Origin: Botryobacter ruber
Lineage (GTDB): Bacteria; Bacteroidota; Bacteroidia; Cytophagales; Hymenobacteraceae
Reading direction: 5' to 3'
Assembly: GCF_003347595.2 (NCBI RefSeq)
Contig: NZ_QCZK02000047.1
Span: 50,782-114,781 of the forward strand
Length of the DNA: 64,000 bases
Part shown: in pieces, positions 53,772-61,216 of the stretch
Numbering within the stretch: the stretch's first letter is position 1
Layout of the letters: every line of letters starts with the position of its first letter
Translations under genes and position numbers: made by a program
The notes under the pieces: model-generated
Database searches by the model: none
What the model saw: only the letters and a program-made list of their open reading frames with translations
Told to the model about the DNA's origin: nothing

Positions 53772-54074
53772 CTGGTAGGAAAGCTACAGGCAACGGAGGC
53801 AGTGGAGGCAGGTGTGGCGCAGATGAGGCAGATGTAGCTTGTGTTTGACCAATGTGATTCTTAGAATAAATTTTCCATTTATGTAAAGAATATCTACTCA
53901 ATTCATTTGTCATTTCGAGGGGTTACACTTTTTCAAAGTGCTTAAAGTTTAACATAACAGCGTTAAATGTTTCTTACTCTTAGTATATGTTCATTTGTAT
54001 CTTCTTGCTCCCTTTTTCATAGTTAACTTTCGCGCTCCTCGGCTGGGGAAGGGGCCCTATTTAAGCGCGGCCGC

Positions 54075-54179
54075 GTTTTCGCATCCGTCGCTGTCTACGT
54101 GAACCTGCTCTTCGCTGTGCTGCGGGCTGCTGAGCAGAGCTCAGCACCGAAACACGTAGAAGGCTCCTCCTGCGAAAAC
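54075..54179. repeat. GC-rich structured block with nested symmetric arms
   Basis: GTTTTCGCA (54075-54083) pairs with TGCGAAAAC (54171-54179), and CTACGTG (54095-54101) with CACGTAG (54153-54159). The unpaired steps between them are both 11 bases. The core holds GTGCTG/CAGCAC and CTGAG-CAGAG-CTCAG (54130-54144). It stands out from AT-rich flanks. Function unknown. Confidence 0.55.
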
Positions 54180-54282
54180 TGGAAAGGTTTTCTCTTCGAG
54201 CCAACTGTTGCAAAATCTGTCATTGGTAACGCAGGGAGAGATCTGCTACATTGATATATTCATTCTTCATCAGATCTCTTTT

Positions 54283-54462
54283 GCTAGTGCGAGCTTGTAG
54301 CTCGTACTTACTTGCCACACTGCAAGGCATGATACATTGTTTCGTTATGCTGATGTAGGTAGAACTGCTGTAGTTTAGTCCGGGAATTAAAAGTACGAGC
54401 TACAAGCTCGCACCAGCGCACCCGTTGCAGATGTTTCCCTACAAGATTAGCTTCAAAGGGGG
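54283..54462. repeat. Long inverted repeat, copy 4 (partial outer arms)
   Basis: GTGCGAGCTTGTAGCTCGTA (54287-54306) and the complementary CGAGCTACAAGCTCGCAC (about 54396-54413) form the inner arms, and CCCTACAAGATTAGCTTCAA follows on the right only. The centre shares GCTGATGTAGGTAGAA-like text with copy 2. Confidence 0.8.
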
Positions 54463-54565
54463 AAAAATTCAGCTGTTCCTTCAGCTGACGCTATTGGGGC
54501 GCGACCTGTCCCTACTAAACCTGAAAAAAGTTCGGACAGAAACGGATTCCGGGCTACCGAAAAAT

Positions 54566-56173
54566 CTAAAAGGCTTTTATCTCCATCACCCGCTTTTCAA
54601 ATTCCTCGTTGGGCAGCAGGGACCTGTTTTTTGCTTTGGTTTTGTAGTTGTAGATGGTGCTGACGGAGTATTCCAGGATCCGGGCAATCTGTTCGTGGTC
54701 TTTTATCCCGATGCGGAGAAGGGCGAAAATACGCTGTTCTATTGTCAGCGCCTGGTCGTCTTTCGAAACCACGCGGTTTTCTTCGTCAAACAGGGAGTTG
54801 AAAGCAGCAATGAAATTAGGGAAAAGCTTCAGGAAAATCCGGTCGAAACTCAGGTACAGCGCCTCCCGCTCCTTTTTCAGGTTCAGCGACTTCATAACGT
54901 GGTTTATCTCGTCGTACTTTTTGGCCATCAATTTTTTGTCCAGCGCCTTCTTGAACTTCTCCATCTTGTCGATGTACTCGGAGTACATGTTAAAGGAGTA
55001 GCCGATGTATTCTTCCTTTATCCGGTTCGCTTCTACCAGGCTCTCGTTTACTTCCTGCAGTTGGGTGTTGGCTTCGGTAACGGTGCGTTTGGCCTGCCGC
55101 AGCTGCTTTAACTGCCGGAAAATGATAAAGGCAAAGACAAGCACCAGCACCGAGAGCAATGTTACCACCAAGGCATAGACCACCAGGCGGGTCCGCTGCC
55201 CCTCTACCGTTATCAGCCGCTCCCCTTCTATAATGGGCAGGATAGCAGCCACCTGTATTTTGCGCTGGCGGGCACCGTAGAAGGTGGCATCTTCCAGGGC
55301 CTGTTTTATGTATTCGTAGGCCCTGCTTTCGTCGCCGGTGTTGTATAACAGCTCCGCCAGGTTCATCAGGGCAATGGCTTCGGTGGTAGCGGATTTAATG
55401 TCGGCAATGGACGCAATGGCCAGGTAACGAATCGCTTTTTCTTTTTCGCCCATGTCTTTGTAAATCAGCCCCAGCAGGGCAGCTGCGATGGCCTGGTCGT
55501 GGTACGACTGCCTGAAATTTTTGAGCAGGTAGGCCACATCCTTTTCAGCTGCTTCCAGGTTGCCGGTTTTGTAATTTTTGAAAGCGCTGGTGGAGTAGTA
55601 AGCTGCTGTTCCCGTATCCTGCAGCGCTAAAACTGAATCGATGTAGCGGTTGCCCTGCGCGGTGTGGACATCCGAATAATAAAAATCGCTGTTATAATCT
55701 GCCAGGTCGTAGTACGCCCGGGCCATCAGAGAAAAGTACCGGGCTTTGATGCTGTCGGGCATCTGGCTGACGTTAATCGTCTTCAGCGAATCAAGCGACT
55801 CCTTAAACATACCCGACGACACCAGGATAAAGCCGAGCTTGGTTTTGGCATAGACGGGCAGCACCGGGTCTTCCAGCGCACGGGCCTGCGCCTGCAGCTT
55901 GCGGGCATAGGTAAAGGCAGAGTCATATTTAAAGGCAGCATACTCGTCGGTCAGCTTGTTGTACAGCTCAAAGCGTTGGAGTGCTGAAATATTTCTTTTT
56001 TGCAGCCTGTCCTTTAGTTGCCCGATACGTTCCAGCTTCTGACTATGATAGCTTTCGGTATGTTCGATCGTATTGCTCAGTTCGTTAAGCACACTATCGG
56101 TATCGGGTTGCGCGAATGCGTACGTAGTAAGAAAGAGGAAGATGAAAGAAAAGAATGCAGCGCTGTAGTTCAT
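54566..56173 (-). CDS. SusR-like transmembrane transcriptional regulator (TPR + DUF6377-type)
   Basis: 535 residues from the ATG at 56173 (MNYSAAFF). Order: signal peptide (1-22), periplasmic helical TPR-like domain (about 30-320, e.g. YDSAFTYARKLQAQA, IAAALLGLIYKDMGEKEKAIRYL), one membrane segment (about 330-352), coiled coil (353-385), and a cytoplasmic C-terminal helix-turn-helix (about 490-520, KDHEQIARILEYSVSTIYNYKTKAKNR). This is the plan of Bacteroides SusR, which senses maltose-type sugars outside and turns on sus genes. The susC gene follows after 1.6 kb in the same direction. A 40-codon extension of the frame to 56293 is made of a dispersed element (reads MCHKKITAPATM) and was rejected. 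Confidence 0.88.
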   Translation of the reverse strand: MNYSAAFFSFIFLFLTTYAFAQPDTDSVLNELSNTIEHTESYHSQKLERIGQLKDRLQKRNISALQRFELYNKLTDEYAAFKYDSAFTYARKLQAQARALEDPVLPVYAKTKLGFILVSSGMFKESLDSLKTINVSQMPDSIKARYFSLMARAYYDLADYNSDFYYSDVHTAQGNRYIDSVLALQDTGTAAYYSTSAFKNYKTGNLEAAEKDVAYLLKNFRQSYHDQAIAAALLGLIYKDMGEKEKAIRYLAIASIADIKSATTEAIALMNLAELLYNTGDESRAYEYIKQALEDATFYGARQRKIQVAAILPIIEGERLITVEGQRTRLVVYALVVTLLSVLVLVFAFIIFRQLKQLRQAKRTVTEANTQLQEVNESLVEANRIKEEYIGYSFNMYSEYIDKMEKFKKALDKKLMAKKYDEINHVMKSLNLKKEREALYLSFDRIFLKLFPNFIAAFNSLFDEENRVVSKDDQALTIEQRIFALLRIGIKDHEQIARILEYSVSTIYNYKTKAKNRSLLPNEEFEKRVMEIKAF

Positions 56174-56242
56174 ATTTGTCCGGTGCAGGTGTAGCGATAT
56201 TGCCTGTAAGATAAGGCTACTTACACTATTCTCAAAGTACAA

Positions 56243-56277
56243 AGCAGCAGCTAAGGCCATGGTGGCAGGTGCAGTAA
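56243..56277 (-). repeat. Short dispersed Ala-peptide element before the regulator gene
   Basis: AGCAGCAGCTAAGGCCATGG followed by TGGCAGGTGCAGTAA. It lies just upstream of the regulator's start and lengthens its open frame by chance. Confidence 0.72.
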
Positions 56278-56334
56278 TCTTTTTATGGCACAACGGCAGC
56301 TAACCGGCTGCCCCCGGAAAGCGTCCGGTAGTAC

Positions 56335-56634
56335 TCAACGGCTTACATGGTCAAAATACCGTACCTGCACGCTTCCCGGCACCAGCTTCAGCCCGTGTGG
56401 TATTCCTTTGTGCGACTCCTGGTACTGGTGGCTTTTGTACCAGACCTTAAAGCTTTCTTCATCGGTCCAGAAGGTCATAAGCCAGATTTCGTTCGGGTTG
56501 TCGCGCGGGGAGAGCACCTCCAGTTTTTCAAACCCAGGGGCATCGTCCACGAGGTGTGGTCTGTTCAGGAAGGCCTCTTTTACGTCAGGGGCAGTATCGT
56601 TGGCAATGGTAAAGGTACTTAAGGCGATAAACAT
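56335..56634 (-). CDS. Antibiotic biosynthesis monooxygenase-like (ABM) domain protein
   Basis: 99 residues from the ATG at 56634 (MFIALSTF); the frame runs on to 56718 but the ABM pattern begins here. VKEAFLNRPHLVDDAPGFEKLEVLSP, EIWLMTFWTDEESFKVWYKSHQYQESH fits the dimeric ferredoxin-like ABM / heme-degrading monooxygenase-like family. The function of most members is unknown, and the heme-binding His is not certain here. It is convergently arranged with no close partner. Confidence 0.83.
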   Translation of the reverse strand: MFIALSTFTIANDTAPDVKEAFLNRPHLVDDAPGFEKLEVLSPRDNPNEIWLMTFWTDEESFKVWYKSHQYQESHKGIPHGLKLVPGSVQVRYFDHVSR

Positions 56635-56797
56635 AAGCTGATTTGTTGGTTCAGGAGCAACGGATATTGCAGTTGTTTCGGCTAAGGTACGTAAAAACCC
56701 AAACAAAGCCGCAGCCACTGCTGACGGGCATCACTTAGCCAGGTCCCTGTTTGCGCCAGCATTTCCTTCTTTTGCTACAGGATGAAGCTACTTATTG

Positions 56798-56805
56798 TAT
56801 CTTTG
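56798..56805 (+). promoter_or_regulatory. Promoter motif overlapping a nearly leaderless start
   Basis: TATCTTTG fits TAnnTTTG and ends only 4 bases before the ATG at 56810. The predicted start of transcription would lie at or near the start codon, so the mRNA would be leaderless or nearly so. Confidence 0.6.
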
Positions 56806-56809
56806 CGGC

Positions 56810-57718
56810 ATGTACCGGCGCCTTCTTCTTTCACTCTTACTGCTTTACTGCCTGCTGCTGCCTTACACAGGATGGGCACAACAGCAACCCGACTCCACCG
56901 CTGCAGCTCCCGACAAGAAAAAGCTGGTGCTGCTGGGCAGTGGGTTTACGGCAGGCTATTCGGCCATGCTCATCTCCCTGAACAAGGCCTGGTACCAGGA
57001 CCAGGAACGCACTCCTTTCCATTTTTTTAACGACAACAGCCAGTGGCGGCAGATGGACAAGGCAGGTCATTTCTGGGGCTCCTTCCACGAGAGCCGTGCC
57101 GGGATTGACGTGCTCCGCTGGGCAGGCGTGCCCGATAAAAAAGCCATTGTATTTGGCGGCCTGCTGGGCGTGGTGCTGCAAACGCCCATCGAAGTGTTTG
57201 ATGGTTACCAGGCAGACTATGGGGCTTCGGTGGGTGACCTGGTAGCCAATACCGCTGGTTCTGCCGCTGTCATGGCGCAGGAGCTGGCCTGGCATGAGGT
57301 GCGTATCATGCCGAAATACTCCTTCAGCACCTCCCCTTATGCGGCGAAACGGCCCAATGTGCTGGGGCATTCGCTGGCGGAGCAGGCGCTGAAAGACTAT
57401 AACGGGCAAACATACTGGCTGTCGGTGAACATCGGCTCTTTTCTTAAACCTGAAAGCCGTTATCCAAAATGGCTGAGCCTGGCGGTGGGGTATGGCGCCG
57501 AAGAAATGGTCTTTAACCACCTCCCCAGCAACCTGGCCGCAGGCTTCGATACACACCGGCAGTTCTACCTGAGTCCAGACCTGAACCTGCTGCACTTCAA
57601 AGGCAAAAACAAAGTCCTGAACACGGCCCTCTACATCCTTAGTATTGTGAAGGTGCCGGCACCGGCGCTGGAGTATAACCGAAAAGAAGGGCTGAAACTA
57701 CATGCCCTCCATTTCTGA
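56810..57718 (+). CDS. DUF2279 family periplasmic protein
   Basis: 302 residues from the ATG at 56810 (MYRRLLLSLLLLYC); a TTG at 56795 would overlap the promoter motif and was rejected. A signal peptide (LLLSLLLLYCLLLPYTGWA) precedes the DUF2279 pattern: DKAGHFWGSFHESRAGIDVLRWAGVP, GGLLGVVLQTPIEVFDGYQADYGASVGDLVANTAGSAA and a later YPKWLSLAVGYGAEEM. The family has no known function; it is common in Bacteroidota. No operon partner is seen. Confidence 0.9.
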   Translation: MYRRLLLSLLLLYCLLLPYTGWAQQQPDSTAAAPDKKKLVLLGSGFTAGYSAMLISLNKAWYQDQERTPFHFFNDNSQWRQMDKAGHFWGSFHESRAGIDVLRWAGVPDKKAIVFGGLLGVVLQTPIEVFDGYQADYGASVGDLVANTAGSAAVMAQELAWHEVRIMPKYSFSTSPYAAKRPNVLGHSLAEQALKDYNGQTYWLSVNIGSFLKPESRYPKWLSLAVGYGAEEMVFNHLPSNLAAGFDTHRQFYLSPDLNLLHFKGKNKVLNTALYILSIVKVPAPALEYNRKEGLKLHALHF

Positions 57719-57802
57719 ATCACGGATTTAATGGATTACACGGATGGCACGGATCTTTGGTTTAGGAGGACTACCCGCCACCTTCCGGCACAAATAATTG
57801 CG

Positions 57803-57810
57803 TACCTTTG
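57803..57810 (+). promoter_or_regulatory. Promoter motif of the DUF2027/Smr gene
   Basis: TACCTTTG fits TAnnTTTG, 83 bases before the ATG at 57893. No clear -33 element lies at 19-21 bp. Confidence 0.6.
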
Positions 57811-57892
57811 TGCTGAAACGGGCAACGCAGGATGCGTCCTTCACCGGAATTCACGCATTTCCCCACTAACTAATAACAAATAACCAATAACT

Positions 57893-58846
57893 ATGAATGT
57901 AGGCGACCGTGTCCGGCTGATGTCCGGCAGAGAAGAAGGCATCATCACCCGGATTTTAGATAATAATATTGTAGAAGTAGCCATCGACAACGACTTTACC
58001 ATTCCGGTGGCACGACGTGAAATTGTGGTGATTGCGCCCGAGGAAGCGAAGTTTTTAAAGAACGAGGAACCGGTCGTAAAACCAAGTGCCCGCAGAGAAC
58101 CTGCTGCGCCTGTTTTATCAGCAAAGGGAATTTACCTGGCTATGGTGCACCAGTCGGATGAGCTGCTGGCGGCAACCATCCTCAACAACACCGATTACGA
58201 TGTGCTGTTTACGAGCGGCGAAGACCGGAACAACCGCTACCGGGGCCTGCAAAACGATAAACTGGCGCCAAAAGCAACACGCGTTATCGCCCATTACCAC
58301 CTGAAAGATTTTGAGCAATGGCCAGCACTCATCGTGCAGTTCCTGCAGCACCGCAATGGCGCCCCTTCCCTATTTGAGCCTGTTACCAAACGTGTTCAGT
58401 TTAAGGCTGCTTCGTTTTATAAAAGCAAAAAAACCGCGCCCGTCCTGAACAAAGAAGGCTACGTGTTCCAGCTCGATCATAAACCGGTAACAGTTAACAC
58501 TGACAAATTGCAGGAGCAGCTCGCCGAAAAGCCAGCCCAGCAGGAAAACTTTAAACTACAGGCGCCCGAGCACGAAGTGGACCTGCACATCGAAAAGCTG
58601 ACCGATGATTTCGCGGGCATGAGCAACAGCGCCATGCTGAAGCTGCAGCTGGAAAAATTTCAGGATGCACTGGAGCGGGCCATGGCTACCAACATGCACG
58701 AAATCATCTTTATACATGGTTCCGGGAACGGTGTGCTGCGCAAGGAGATCCAGAAAATACTCAGCCGCACTCCTGGCATCAAATTTTTTGAAGATGCCCG
58801 CAAAGAAAAGTTCGGTTATGGCGCTACGCTGGTCAGAATTAAGTAA
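57893..58846 (+). CDS. DUF2027 and Smr-domain protein
   Basis: 317 residues. The N-terminal DUF2027 part starts MNVGDRVRLMSGREEGIIT, with a small SH3-like fold, then a beta domain (YLAMVHQSDELLAATILNNT). The C-terminal Smr domain carries EVDLHIEKL (about 228-236) and IFIHGSGNGVLRKEIQKIL (about 270-288), the HGxG motif. Smr domains act as nicking endonucleases or RNA-binding units in other families; the role of the Bacteroidota DUF2027-Smr protein is not known. It lies upstream of rnpB. Confidence 0.92.
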   Translation: MNVGDRVRLMSGREEGIITRILDNNIVEVAIDNDFTIPVARREIVVIAPEEAKFLKNEEPVVKPSARREPAAPVLSAKGIYLAMVHQSDELLAATILNNTDYDVLFTSGEDRNNRYRGLQNDKLAPKATRVIAHYHLKDFEQWPALIVQFLQHRNGAPSLFEPVTKRVQFKAASFYKSKKTAPVLNKEGYVFQLDHKPVTVNTDKLQEQLAEKPAQQENFKLQAPEHEVDLHIEKLTDDFAGMSNSAMLKLQLEKFQDALERAMATNMHEIIFIHGSGNGVLRKEIQKILSRTPGIKFFEDARKEKFGYGATLVRIK

Positions 58847-58991
58847 GCTCGACGAACAAATAAAACAAAATCAAGAGCAGGCAACAAAGAAATATAGCAA
58901 TTCCTATACGCCGTTTTTTCGCAGGTTTATTATCCTGTTAATTAACAATTTAACCATTAAACAATTAAACCATTTAAACACCTAAAACTGT

Positions 58992-58999
58992 TACATTTG
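58992..58999 (+). promoter_or_regulatory. rnpB promoter
   Basis: TACATTTG fits TAnnTTTG and lies 14-15 bases before the rnpB P1 helix, the distance expected for transcription starting at the RNA's 5' end. Confidence 0.82.
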
Positions 59000-59013
59000 T
59001 AGTTTAAAGAATT

Positions 59014-59399
59014 AGCAGCAAGCCGTCTTATCGCTGCTTCCGTTCAGGAAGGAGAGGAAAGTCCGGGCAACACAGAGCATCCTACTTCCTAACGGGAAGG
59101 GTTCTGAAATTTTTCGGGATACAGCCAGTGCCACAGAAAATTACCGCCCCGTGCAAGCGGGGTAAGGGTGAAAAGGTGCGGTAAGAGCGCACCAGTGGGC
59201 GGGTGACCGTTCCAGCTGGGTAAACCTTAGGAGTTGAAAGACCAAATAGGCTGACAGCGCCCTGCTTCGGCAGGGCTAAGGGCTGCTCGTCCGATGTCAG
59301 TGGGTAGGTCGATGGAGCCTGTGCGTGAGTGCAGGCCTAGATAAATGATAAGACGTCTGGTATACCAGGCGACAGAACCCGGCTTACAGGCTTGCTGCT
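59014..59399 (+). ncRNA. rnpB: RNase P RNA (class A type)
   Basis: The closing helix P1 is formed by GCAGCAAGCC (59015-59024) and GGCTTGCTGC (59389-59398). The conserved core GAGGAAAGTCCGGGC (about 59052-59066), the CAGNGCC and AACCGCCNNCGG-like regions, AGTGGGCGGGTGACCG, GATAAATGAT and the late ACAGAACCCGGCTTA are all present. It cleaves the 5' leader of precursor tRNAs with the RnpA protein. Its length (about 386 nt) is usual. Confidence 0.97.
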
Positions 59400-59457
59400 G
59401 CTTCTTTTCTCTTCTCTTTTCGTATTCTGATTTTTTCCGGCGATAATACAGAGGTGT

Positions 59458-59484
59458 AGAGGCTGTGGTGGCTGCTGCAGTAAA
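59458..59484 (-). repeat. Short dispersed Ala-peptide element after rnpB
   Basis: AGAGGCTGTGGTGGCTGCTG followed by CAGTAA. A shorter copy, similar to the one inside menF. Confidence 0.6.
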
Positions 59485-59494
59485 CTAATTTTGT

Positions 59495-59793
59495 CTGAAC
59501 CTTTGATTTTTGTGATTTTAGTGATTTAATTGATTTTTTGTCTGAATTTGGATTCGTCAGATGATTGGATTAACAGGATGAGGTTTCTTTGTGGTTCGTG
59601 CAGGAGACGCGAGCACCGCATCTCTACAGCCGTACCCTTAACCTTTCTAACTCTCTGTCACAGGGTTGAAAATCTTCAACCCCTACAAAAATTCCAAAAT
59701 TCCAAAATTTTTAATTTTCTACCTCTCTACCTCTTAAACTTTCTAACTCCCAAACTCTCTAACTCCTAAACTCCCAAACTTTCTAACTTCCGC
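59495..59793. repeat. Composite dispersed repeat, copy C, with CTAACTC array ending at the next gene
   Basis: Contains GTCTGAA segments, TGTGGTTCGTGCAG followed by a degenerate GAGACGCG hairpin (59604-59625), a GGGTTGAA-AATC-TTCAACCC hairpin (59663-59682), and the array of TTTCTAACTCCCAAACT-type motifs (about 59720-59790) that ends 3 bases before the ATG at 59794. Same parts and order as copy A. No gene is seen in 59400-59793. Confidence 0.85.
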
Positions 59794-60801
59794 ATGGCAG
59801 AGCTTACCTTATACGACCCCTTTGAAAAGATGCAGTTCAGCGACTCGAACTGTTTTTTGTGCGGCACTACGATCACGACCGAACAACGCACGCCTGTGTT
59901 TGCAAGCTGGCTGCAGCAGCAGTACAACCTGCAGCAGAAAGAACTGCTCCTGCTCGACAAAAGCGTTACTACCTTCGGCGACCTCACCATCCCCTGCTGC
60001 GATCACTGCCACCTGCACCACGTGCTGCCCCTGGAGCAGGAAGTGGAACAAGCTGCTACCGCCGGCCTGGATGGACTAAAAGCGCTGGACAAGCAGAAGC
60101 TGTTCCAGTGGATTGGCAAGATGTACTACGGCACGCTGGTAACCGAACTGATAAAGGAAGCCAACCCGCTCATCATGCCGACGTATGCGCTAAGCGAAAA
60201 CCCGCAGATGCTGGGCAAATTCCGGTCTTTTTTTAAGGTGCTGCAGTCGCTGCGGGTGCCTGCCGTGTTCCATGATTTTCTGCCCTGTTCGCTGTTCCTG
60301 GTAGAGGTCAGCCCGACAGAAGACGACCTGCCTTTCGAGTACCAGGACGAACTCACGACCATGGCCTTCAGCATTAAACTGGGCTCCGTTGCCATTGTGT
60401 GTACGCTGCTGGACAACGGCATCATCCAAAGGGCACTGGGCAGGCTTTACCGGCTGATAGAAGACAAACCACTCCACCCGATCCAACTGGCCGAGCTGAA
60501 AGCGCGGGTGTTTTATGCCGCCTATATTTTAAACGTGGTACCCGAATACTTCGAGCGGCCCGTTAAGCACGGCGATACCCACCTGGTGCTCGACACGCTG
60601 ATAGACGATGTGACGAAAGAAATTTTTAATCCCTGGGAAATGACGGCCTATGCCCACATGCTGGAAGAGATGCTGAAGCCCTGGAGCATCCGGGAGCAGC
60701 AGATTCTGAGGCCCAACAACCAGGTACTCAGTTTCCTGGCCGACGAATCCGGGAATTTTAAAACGATAGAACGCTTCAATAAGTCGATGCTGGAGGAGTG
60801 A
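59794..60801 (+). CDS. Hypothetical protein with HNH-like Cys/His zinc knuckle
   Basis: 335 residues. Near the N-terminus CFLCG (about residues 20-24) and IPCCDHCHLHHVLPLE (about 66-81) form a CxxC...CxxCHxxH pattern as in HNH-type nucleases or zinc-binding domains. The rest is mainly helical without recognised motifs. It may bind zinc and nucleic acid (inference); no catalytic residues are certain. The gene starts directly after a repeat array, so its promoter must lie in or before that array. Confidence 0.7.
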   Translation: MAELTLYDPFEKMQFSDSNCFLCGTTITTEQRTPVFASWLQQQYNLQQKELLLLDKSVTTFGDLTIPCCDHCHLHHVLPLEQEVEQAATAGLDGLKALDKQKLFQWIGKMYYGTLVTELIKEANPLIMPTYALSENPQMLGKFRSFFKVLQSLRVPAVFHDFLPCSLFLVEVSPTEDDLPFEYQDELTTMAFSIKLGSVAIVCTLLDNGIIQRALGRLYRLIEDKPLHPIQLAELKARVFYAAYILNVVPEYFERPVKHGDTHLVLDTLIDDVTKEIFNPWEMTAYAHMLEEMLKPWSIREQQILRPNNQVLSFLADESGNFKTIERFNKSMLEE

Positions 60802-61216
60802 GTTGTCGGAACAGGGATTCACCTGATTTGTGGATTACGCAGATTTTTCCAGGGATTTTAAAGTATAAAATTATCCGAACCCGGCCATTCCATATTCATC
60901 CGACGCTGTTGCAGATATGCTACGCCGGCTTCTATCGGGTGTATGACAAAAAGTGCACAAAAAATAAATTTGCTCTTTCGGACATCCGTGTCCCCGTTTG
61001 CCGTTATTCGCCACTCACGCGGACGAGGACGTCCGCAGCAGAGGGAATTCCGGACAAGGATGTCCGGAACAGCATATATTTTTGTGCACTTTGTCATACA
61101 CCCCCTCTATCCTCCAAACAAAAAGAGGCTGTCCTGGTATACAAGACAGCCTCTTCACTACTATTGCCCGATCTGATGACTCCCTTAAGCAAGTGAATCC
61201 CGGTTCAGACGATATT
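60802..61216. repeat. Palindromic element with three GGAC...GTCC cores
   Basis: No gene. An inverted repeat runs 60940-61100: TGTATGACAAAAAGTGCACA at the left and TTGTGCACTTTGTCATACA at the right. Between them lie GGACATCCGTGTCC, GGACGAGGACGTCC and GGACAAGGATGTCC (about 60978, 61020, 61055), each a near-palindrome. Then the terminator at 61121-61155. Confidence 0.78.
61119..61155 (-). terminator. Rho-independent terminator of the SIMPL gene
   Basis: AAGAGGCTGTC (61123-61133) pairs with GACAGCCTCTT (61145-61155). In the minus direction the stem is followed by TTTTTG. Confidence 0.9.

Larger units (their letters stand above)
52965..54565. other. 1.6-kb gap between SusC gene and regulator gene
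   Basis: No gene is recognised; open frames in it (for example 53578-53778) lack family signals. 52965-53580 is AT-rich and should hold the susC promoter. A dispersed element lies at 53737-53771, a GC-rich structured block at 54075-54179, and long inverted repeat copy 4 at about 54283-54462. Confidence 0.6.

Noticed and set aside
56174..56293. N-terminal extension of the SusR-like protein (MCHKKITAPATM...)
   Set aside because: It is encoded by a copy of the dispersed element; the ATG at 56173 gives a normal signal peptide.
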